This document shows, in pieces, positions 53,769 through 64,000 of a DNA stretch of 64,000 bases. The position numbers and the translations under genes are program-made. Below the pieces are notes generated by a model that saw nothing but the letters and a program-made list of their open reading frames with translations, was not told where the DNA came from and made no database searches. Each line of letters starts with the position of its first letter. Positions within the stretch are counted from its first letter, which is position 1. The stretch is from Methanonatronarchaeum sp. AMET-Sl. GTDB lineage: Archaea; Halobacteriota; Methanonatronarchaeia; Methanonatronarchaeales; Methanonatronarchaeaceae. The DNA is taken from NCBI RefSeq assembly GCF_029854155.1, contig NZ_CP122958.1:617001-681000 (forward strand), given 5' to 3'.

Positions 53769-54749
53769 TTATAGTTCGAGTGCTCTGAGTCTTTTTTTTA
53801 TGTTTGGGTGTGTTGAGAATAGTTCTGAGAATTTTTCTTTTAGGGATAGGTCTTTTTCGGCGTATTCGTTTATTTGATGTCTATTTGTGAGGCTACCGCT
53901 TGTAACGTCGGGGTCTGCTATTAGTAGTGGTTTCATTGAGAGTGCTAGTGGACTTGCTCCACCCATCATTGCTGAAGTACCTTTTCTTGTTGCAGTTCTA
54001 GACCTTTTTCGCTGTGATTCTTGTTTTTTTATGCTATCGATTCCATTGCTTATTTTCATTAGGCCGCTGGCTAGTTTTTGGTCACCGTTTCTTACTGTGT
54101 TTGCTGAATGTCTGTCTGCGTAGTATTCTCTGAGTCTGCTGAAGTACATTATGCAGATTTGAAGTATTAGGTAGAACACCATTGATGCGATTGCGATTAA
54201 TATTATTGGTTTGCTTTCCCCTCTTGAGTTGAATATTGATGAGTAGAATAACATTCTTCCTAACACTAGGAAGAGTGCGGGTAGTATTGATAGCACCATC
54301 ATGTATGTTGAGTCGTTGTGTTTTAGGTGGCCTATTTCGTGGCCTATTACCGCTTCGACTTCATCCCATTCAAGCCTTTTCATTAATCCTGTAGTTATGG
54401 CTACTTTATCTCCGCTGCGGAAGTTTCCATATGCGAATGCGTTGGGGAGGTCCATGTCAGCTATCATGACGTGTGGTTTTTCTATCCCGGATTGTCTAGC
54501 GATTCTTTCAACTGTTTCATGGTATTGTCTATATTCTTGTGGATCTGCTTCCTCTACTTTATATGCTTTTTCAACTATGGTTGGTGCAAACAACCATTGT
54601 AGTAGGAAGAATGGTACCACTAGTGCTATAGATAATAGGATTGGAGCGTCTACAAACATCAATATGATCGCTAGTGCTAGAGTTGTAGCTCCGATTATGG
54701 CTCCGAGTGACGCCATCATAGATGCTTTAAGCTTGAAGTTTGAAAACAT
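53769..54749 (-). CDS. htpX: HtpX-like M48 zinc metalloprotease
   Basis: This 326-residue membrane protease degrades damaged membrane proteins. Two hydrophobic helices lie at residues 10-60. The zinc motif HEIGHLKHND (HExxH) is near residue 140, further helices lie at about 153-210, and the third zinc ligand is in REYYADRHSA. The C-terminus ends in THPNIKKRLRALE, typical of HtpX. Single gene between thioredoxin and CO dehydrogenase; length normal. Confidence 0.93.
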   Translation of the reverse strand: MFSNFKLKASMMASLGAIIGATTLALAIILMFVDAPILLSIALVVPFFLLQWLFAPTIVEKAYKVEEADPQEYRQYHETVERIARQSGIEKPHVMIADMDLPNAFAYGNFRSGDKVAITTGLMKRLEWDEVEAVIGHEIGHLKHNDSTYMMVLSILPALFLVLGRMLFYSSIFNSRGESKPIILIAIASMVFYLILQICIMYFSRLREYYADRHSANTVRNGDQKLASGLMKISNGIDSIKKQESQRKRSRTATRKGTSAMMGGASPLALSMKPLLIADPDVTSGSLTNRHQINEYAEKDLSLKEKFSELFSTHPNIKKRLRALEL

Positions 54750-54834
54750 CGAGTTTATTTATTCTTTTAAATAATTATCTCTTTCGCTTAATAGGTAAAT
54801 AAAAAAGGTGGGGGATTAGGTGGTTGGGTGGGGG

Positions 54835-56709
<1,875 letters not shown>

Positions 56710-56754
56710 TTTGTTTTCCTCGTTTTTGTTGTGTTATCAAACAAACATAAACGT

Positions 56755-56778
56755 TTCGTAATCATACGAACATTCGTA
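56755..56778. promoter_or_regulatory. Putative operator between cooS and the V4R regulator
   Basis: TTCGTA (56755-56760), ATCA, TACGAA (56765-56770) is a perfect inverted repeat, and a further TTCGTA lies at 56773-56778, 18 bases from the first. The 111-base gap between divergent starts also holds TATAAA near 56782 for the regulator and an A/T box for cooS. The spacing suits two sites on one face of the helix. It is a strong candidate target for the adjacent regulator. Confidence 0.55.
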
Positions 56779-56820
56779 AAGTATAAAACTAAATAAAATT
56801 AAAAAAAACCAAGACAAAAA

Positions 56821-57585
<765 letters not shown>

Positions 57586-57613
57586 AATAATACTTCACAA
57601 AGAACAATTCACA

Positions 57614-58621
<1,008 letters not shown>

Positions 58622-58642
58622 AAAAACCAGGAGGACCTAAAA

Positions 58643-59940
<1,298 letters not shown>

Positions 59941-59944
<4 letters not shown>

Positions 59945-60402
59945 CCAAACAAATAGATAAACAAAAACTAATCCACCACATCCTGAATGAAACCGCCCTA
60001 ACTGAAGAACACAACTCCATAGAAAAATACAAAGAACTAAAAGAAATAACCAAAACAAACCAAAACCAAAAACTAACAGAAAGAATAAACAAAATAATAG
60101 AAGACGAAGAAAAACACCGAAAAACACTAAAATCAATAACCAGTAGAAAAAACCTGGACATCGAAAACAAAGAAATGATAACAACCACCAAAATAATGGA
60201 AGCATTGTTAGAGGAAATCAAAGCAATATCCCTCTACAAATTTGTACAGCAACTAACCATAGATCAAGAAACAACTAAAAAAACTGAAGAATTAATCCGA
60301 GACGAAAAAAAACACGCCAGAACCCTTATCTCAATATTAGAAGAACATAACACAAACATCGAAATAAAAGAAAAAAAGAACGAAATAATAATCAACCTAT
60401 GA
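59941..60402 (+). CDS. Ferritin-like (rubrerythrin-type) four-helix protein
   Basis: The protein has 153 residues in four predicted helices. Metal-ligand-like motifs recur: LTEEHNSIEKY (near residue 20), IEDEEKHRKTL (E..H, near 55), a Glu pair in EALLEEIKAISLY (near 90), and IRDEKKHARTL (E..H, near 120). This Glu/ExxH pattern suits a di-iron ferritin-like fold. The ATG overlaps the trpS stop by four bases (ATGA), so it is translated together with trpS. Role unknown; oxygen or peroxide defence is the usual one for rubrerythrin relatives. Confidence 0.68.
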
Positions 60403-60871
60403 AACAACCCCGCCCCTATCCAAAAGAAACGGTTCCTAAGGCCTAAATTCTTAAAAAACAAAAAACCCAGCCATTACAGCTATACAATTAATGTCAGTAT
60501 TTAAAAATCCAGAAACTCAGAACCTAAAGCCTTAAATGGTTTTTTTTATCAGAATAAAGGTAATTAAATTCACTTAAATTCTATTCTCGTGAATATATCT
60601 TGTATATCTTGTTTTTTAGCCTAATAACTCCTTTTTTTATTGGAGAAATTGATTTTATTACCGCTACCGAGTTAAGTATCTATTCATTTTTTTTATTTCA
60701 CCTTTTTTTTGTGTTTTTTTTGGGTTTTTGGATAGGTATACCACAGAAAACCATTAAATTTAAGTTGAATTATTTAAAATTTAATTTAAAGAGTGGTGTT
60801 ACTAAACAAAAAAACCTGCTACTAACACGATAAAAACAAGATATTAGTAACAACCACACCAGGAAGATAAA
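60403..60871. other. Intergenic gap upstream of the duplicated lipoprotein
   Basis: About 470 bases, mostly very AT-rich. T-runs near 60540 and 60690-60720 may end the trpS transcript. A 77-codon frame at 60600-60833 is Phe-rich and looks like chance translation of T-runs. An AGGAAG site lies just before the lipoprotein ATG. No RNA gene is seen. Confidence 0.35.
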
Positions 60872-61726
60872 ATGAACAAAAAACACATACTCGCCATAAC
60901 AATAGTCCTACTACTATCAACAGCGATGATCGGATGCATAAACGACTACAGTCCGGATGACTATGAATTGTCTGTTAACGAATTTGATTTAATAGACCGC
61001 AGTGCTGATGAAGTTATAATCGATTTACATGTGGACCATTGGCATGGTGATCCATTAGAAGTTGAAGTAAACGATCATGTTTCGCTTGGAGCAGACATAG
61101 AAGACGGTGATGGTAACACGGTTGAGTTGGGTGAAGATGGTGATTATGAACTAGAGGTAGCGATGGCGGACCATGCTGAAGAAGGAGTTGTATCACTAGA
61201 TAACCATGGAGACCACGTCCACATTACAGGTGAAGAAGAAGGTGAAACCGAAGTAGTCTTCCAACTAGTAGATAACGGTGAAATAGTATTCCAAACACCA
61301 AACCTAGAAGTCAAAGTAAGCCAACAACATGACCACAACGATGAACAATACAATCCGGATGACTATGAATTGTCTGTTAACGAATTTGATTTAATAGACC
61401 GCAGTGCTGATGAAGTTATAATCGATTTACATGTGGACCATTGGCATGGTGATCCATTAGAAGTTGAAGTAAACGATCATGTTTCGCTTGGAGCTGACAT
61501 AGAAGACGGTGATGGTAACACGGTTGAGTTGGGTGAAGATGGTGATTATGAACTAGAGGTAGCGATGGCGGACCATGCTGAAGAAGGAGTTGTATCACTA
61601 GATAACCATGGAGACCACGTCCACATTACAGGTGAAGAAGAAGGTGAAACCGAAGTAGTCTTCCAACTAGTAGATAACGGTGAAATAGTATTCCAAACAC
61701 CAAACCTAGAAGTCATAGTTGAATAA
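60872..61726 (+). CDS. His/Asp-rich lipoprotein made of two identical tandem domains
   Basis: This is a 284-residue surface lipoprotein with a lipobox ending MIGC (Cys22). Two copies of a 121-residue domain follow, at residues about 28-148 and 162-282, identical in protein sequence and joined by a His-rich linker (SQQHDHNDEQ). Each copy has HVDHWHGDP and NHGDHVHITGEEEGE, which look like metal-binding stretches, and predicted beta strands (DYELEVAMADHAEEG). It probably binds Zn, Cu or Ni outside the cell; no family name is certain. G/C use is higher and codon style more T-rich than in its A/C-rich neighbours. Confidence 0.75.
   Translation: MNKKHILAITIVLLLSTAMIGCINDYSPDDYELSVNEFDLIDRSADEVIIDLHVDHWHGDPLEVEVNDHVSLGADIEDGDGNTVELGEDGDYELEVAMADHAEEGVVSLDNHGDHVHITGEEEGETEVVFQLVDNGEIVFQTPNLEVKVSQQHDHNDEQYNPDDYELSVNEFDLIDRSADEVIIDLHVDHWHGDPLEVEVNDHVSLGADIEDGDGNTVELGEDGDYELEVAMADHAEEGVVSLDNHGDHVHITGEEEGETEVVFQLVDNGEIVFQTPNLEVIVE
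60952..61715 (+). repeat. Near-perfect tandem duplication, 402-base period
   Basis: Bases 60952-61313 and 61354-61715 (362 bases each) differ at a single position by my reading: A at 61093 versus T at 61495, a silent Ala change. The period of 402 bases equals 134 codons, and 40 bases of linker lie between. The identity implies a very recent duplication or ongoing gene conversion. Confidence 0.93.
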
Positions 61727-61735
61727 CAAACCAAA

Positions 61736-61760
61736 GAGGGTGTACACTCAAAACACCCTC
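61736..61760 (+). terminator. Hairpin after the duplicated lipoprotein gene
   Basis: GAGGGTGT (61736-61743) pairs perfectly with ACACCCTC (61753-61760) around a 9-base loop, 9 bases after the stop codon. No strong T-run follows, so it may stabilise the transcript end rather than terminate. Confidence 0.5.
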
Positions 61761-62105
61761 ACCAAAATTAATTTTATCCAAATCCATAACCTAAAACCCA
61801 TCCCTTCGAGAGAAAGATATCACCCAAGACTTCAATTTTCTTTATCTTAATTAAGGGCTAAAACCCACTCATCTTCAGAGAGAGGGAGGAGATGTCACAA
61901 TCATCTATTTTTTTTAGTTACCAAGGAATCAAATAAAAAACGATTTAGATAAAAATAACCTATAAAGTTAAGTAATCAAAATCATGTTGGATTCCAATAT
62001 CAAGGGTAATGGTATTCAAATCGCTTCAAACAATTGAAACCTACAGGACACCAAATACCTACAACATAAAAATTATGAAATAAAGATTAGAGATAAACCT
62101 CAGGG
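61761..62105. other. Convergent intergenic gap, nothing recognised
   Basis: This 345-base gap follows the lipoprotein terminator and precedes the 3' end of the ABC permease gene. A purine run GAGAGAGGGAGGAGAT near 61879 resembles one at 20281 but has no gene after it. No frame or RNA gene is supported. Confidence 0.35.
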
Positions 62106-63749
62106 TCAAGACAAACTATAGCCATCTATTTTATTTATAGCTTTTTTAGAAACCAAAAAAGGCAATAGAACCATTAAAGCGAAAACAACTATAGAGGTTA
62201 GATATAGTGGTTTAACTCCAATAGAGAGTCCAAAAGGAAGTATCCATGAAACTAAAAAAGAAAAAACTTCTCTAAACTCCACACTATATATCAGGGCTCC
62301 CGAAAAAACAAACAGAACTAAATAAAAGGTATAGCCTATATAAGCCATTTTGCTTGGAAGCATAACCCTTGTTGAACTACTAATCTTTATAGATTCAAAC
62401 CTTGGGAAAACCGTTCCAAGCCAGACAGCCATTAAACTCCCAAAAACCATTAATACTGGAGTAGCTATCGCTAAAACCAAAACATCAATATAATCGGTGC
62501 CAACAGAAACACCAGTTAAAACAACCAAACCAATCCCTAAAGGAATCGCAATCAATAACGTAGGTATAATATGTGCTAATACCAACTCACGGCCCTTAAC
62601 ACCACTAATCAACAAAGAGGGTAACACAACACCCTGGTCTCCAAGGAGATTAAGTGAAAACAAAGAACCAACACTCCACGCCACCAACAACAAAGATGCT
62701 ATCGGTAGATATTCAGGAAAACTCATCAACATCGGTACAAACAGAACTGGGAAAAAAGAATACAGAGCCTTAATCGGGTTCCTAACCGTTTGAATAAGAA
62801 CATTATGGATCAAGGTGTCAATTTTCTTTCCAAAAAACCTTGTGAAAACACCTGGCTCTAAAACACTCTCCAACTCACGCTCCAGACCACTTAAATCCTT
62901 TTCCTCAATGATTGAAACAGGGTCAGAAAGCCAGTAACGAGAACCAATCATAGCTGTAACCAAAACACCGAGTGGAAACGCTAAAAAAGAAAACAAAACA
63001 ACAGCCATAGCCCTCCAAAACTCCACTTCAACCCCCGACATACCAAACAAAACAAAATCACCATACCAAACAAGAGGGGTGTTTTGAACAACCTCAAACA
63101 ACGCAAAAGCAACATCATCAACCCAACCCATAAACAAAAAACCAAGATAAATACCAAAAACAAGAACAATCAAAGGAGTCTTGTACTTAACTAAAAACCT
63201 AAACCTAGTCAAGAAATACTTTAAACCCAAACCAATAGGATACCCAACAGCAACCGAACTCAAAGAAAACAAAACAACCAAAACTGGAACTAAAACCAAA
63301 AAGTGATAACTACCAAAACCAAAACCAAAACCCAACCCCAACCCAACCGCAGGTAAAAACAACCACATCAATAAATAAACCATCTCTGACAACAAAACAC
63401 CCCAACCAACACTCTCAACAGAAACTATATGCATGAGTTTAGAAGCAACTTCAGGCCTTCCACGTTCACCAAAACCCCTAAACACTATAATTAAAACAAT
63501 AAAAACCCATAAAACCGCTATAACACCACCAACAATAGAAACAAAAGAAAAACCACCTATATCACCAACCACCACCAACTCACTACCAACAAAATAACCA
63601 AGATATCCCCCACCAACACTACCCAAACCAACCATCAATAAATAAACAATAACCCCAAAAACCTGCTTAACATCAACATGTTTACTAACAGTCCTCCGAA
63701 CATCCAACCTACCTACAGTAACTCCATCCAGAAAACCAAAAAACCCCAT
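62106..63749 (-). CDS. ABC-2 type transporter permease
   Basis: This 547-residue permease has about twelve hydrophobic segments in two halves separated by a cytoplasmic stretch (about residues 275-330, SDPVSIIEEKDLSGLERELE). The layout matches large archaeal ABC-2 exporters. ATG 63749 lies 4 bases after the stop of the upstream ATPase gene; a TTG at 63767 would overlap it. Together with that gene it forms an ABC exporter of unknown substrate. The coding strand is G/T-rich. Confidence 0.82.
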   Translation of the reverse strand: MGFFGFLDGVTVGRLDVRRTVSKHVDVKQVFGVIVYLLMVGLGSVGGGYLGYFVGSELVVVGDIGGFSFVSIVGGVIAVLWVFIVLIIVFRGFGERGRPEVASKLMHIVSVESVGWGVLLSEMVYLLMWLFLPAVGLGLGFGFGFGSYHFLVLVPVLVVLFSLSSVAVGYPIGLGLKYFLTRFRFLVKYKTPLIVLVFGIYLGFLFMGWVDDVAFALFEVVQNTPLVWYGDFVLFGMSGVEVEFWRAMAVVLFSFLAFPLGVLVTAMIGSRYWLSDPVSIIEEKDLSGLERELESVLEPGVFTRFFGKKIDTLIHNVLIQTVRNPIKALYSFFPVLFVPMLMSFPEYLPIASLLLVAWSVGSLFSLNLLGDQGVVLPSLLISGVKGRELVLAHIIPTLLIAIPLGIGLVVLTGVSVGTDYIDVLVLAIATPVLMVFGSLMAVWLGTVFPRFESIKISSSTRVMLPSKMAYIGYTFYLVLFVFSGALIYSVEFREVFSFLVSWILPFGLSIGVKPLYLTSIVVFALMVLLPFLVSKKAINKIDGYSLS

Positions 63750-63753
63750 CCCT

Positions 63754-64000
63754 TCAGACCCCCCCAACCTCTTCCCTATGATCCGCAGTTACAGACAAAA
63801 ACACCTCTTCAAGACTCTGAGCCTCACCACTCTCCACCCGCCTCTTCAAATCATCAGGACGGCCTTCAGTAACCAACCGACCCTTATTCAAAACACCAAC
63901 AGTGTCCGAAAGCTCATCAACAACCGAAAGAATATGTGTCGAAAGAAAAACCGTACTATCACTCGACAACTCATCAATCAAATCCTTAACCACCCTAGCA
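63754..64000 (-). CDS. ABC transporter ATP-binding protein, C-terminal fragment (cut by window edge)
   Basis: Only the last 81 or so codons are present; the frame is open at the right edge. The visible part contains the H-loop in TVFLSTHILSVVDELSDTVGVLNKGRLVTEG, then the typical C-terminal tail LEEVFLSVTADH. The Walker motifs and signature lie outside the window. It precedes the permease gene by 4 bases, so they form one operon. Confidence 0.88.
   Translation of the reverse strand, partial: ARVVKDLIDELSSDSTVFLSTHILSVVDELSDTVGVLNKGRLVTEGRPDDLKRRVESGEAQSLEEVFLSVTADHREEVGGV

Noticed and set aside
60600..60833. 77-codon Phe-rich frame on the plus strand
   Set aside because: The residues come from T-runs in an AT-rich gap; no start signal and no protein-like second half.

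Overview
The window reads as a chromosomal segment of a low-GC euryarchaeal methanogen. The clearest sign is a pair of methylamine methyltransferase genes, mttB and mtbB. Each is interrupted by one in-frame TAG at the position where the Methanosarcina enzymes carry pyrrolysine. Other archaeal marks are an intron-containing tRNA-Arg with a splicing endonuclease, an archaeal-type pilin and pilus ATPase/membrane pair, two-subunit-type GMP synthase, an AK6-like kinase, a PAC2 protein, a MEDS-domain sensor, a DUF473-like protein and amphi-Trp, V4R and PGF-CTERM-like proteins. Acidic lipoproteins and a twin-arginine exported hydrolase would suit a halophilic methylotrophic methanogen (for example the Methanonatronarchaeia), but that placement is inference.

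Layout. 1-3.3 kb: a type IV pilus/archaellum-like ATPase (cut by the left edge) and its membrane partner. 3.4-10 kb: AI-2E-family permease, two related lipoproteins, Hsp20, a winged-helix regulator, small proteins, a bifunctional-nuclease-family protein, PAC2 and DUF473-like proteins and tRNA-Arg(UCU) with a 16-nt intron. 10-16 kb: two possible structured RNAs, a PLD-family protein with zinc ribbons, an HD protein, then mttB and mtbB. 16-28 kb: an exported CARDB-like protein and a sensory region with two REC-PAS-kinase paralogues and a MEDS-PAS protein whose kinase core has lost its key residues. 28-41 kb: small regulators, aldehyde:ferredoxin oxidoreductase, MgtE, leuS, a pilin, an ArsC-like phosphatase and an Hrq1/MrfA-type helicase. 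41-47 kb: one tightly packed run guaAB-argD-hisC-AK6-CDP-alcohol phosphatidyltransferase-membrane protein, followed by moaA. 47-53 kb: TauE/SafE, an AN1-rhomboid protein, tRNA-Asn, tRNA-Arg(GCG) and the leuCDB operon with an operator-like palindrome. 53-60 kb: thioredoxin, HtpX, Ni-CO dehydrogenase divergent from a V4R regulator, then endA-trpS-ferritin-like. 60-64 kb: a His-rich lipoprotein made of a near-perfect tandem duplication and an ABC exporter cut by the right edge.

How they fit: MttB and MtbB would feed methyl groups from tri- and dimethylamine to corrinoid proteins, but no corrinoid protein, MtbA or pyl gene lies in the window. CODH and AOR are ferredoxin-linked, and moaA supplies the pterin cofactor AOR needs. 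EndA would process the intron-bearing tRNA-Arg. trpS has no ATG/GTG/TTG start that retains its N-terminal homology and appears to begin at CTG behind a good Shine-Dalgarno site.

Many genes are G/T-leaning at the 5' end of the coding strand and strongly A/C-rich toward the 3' end. This skew makes many spurious long reading frames on the opposite strand, which I left out.
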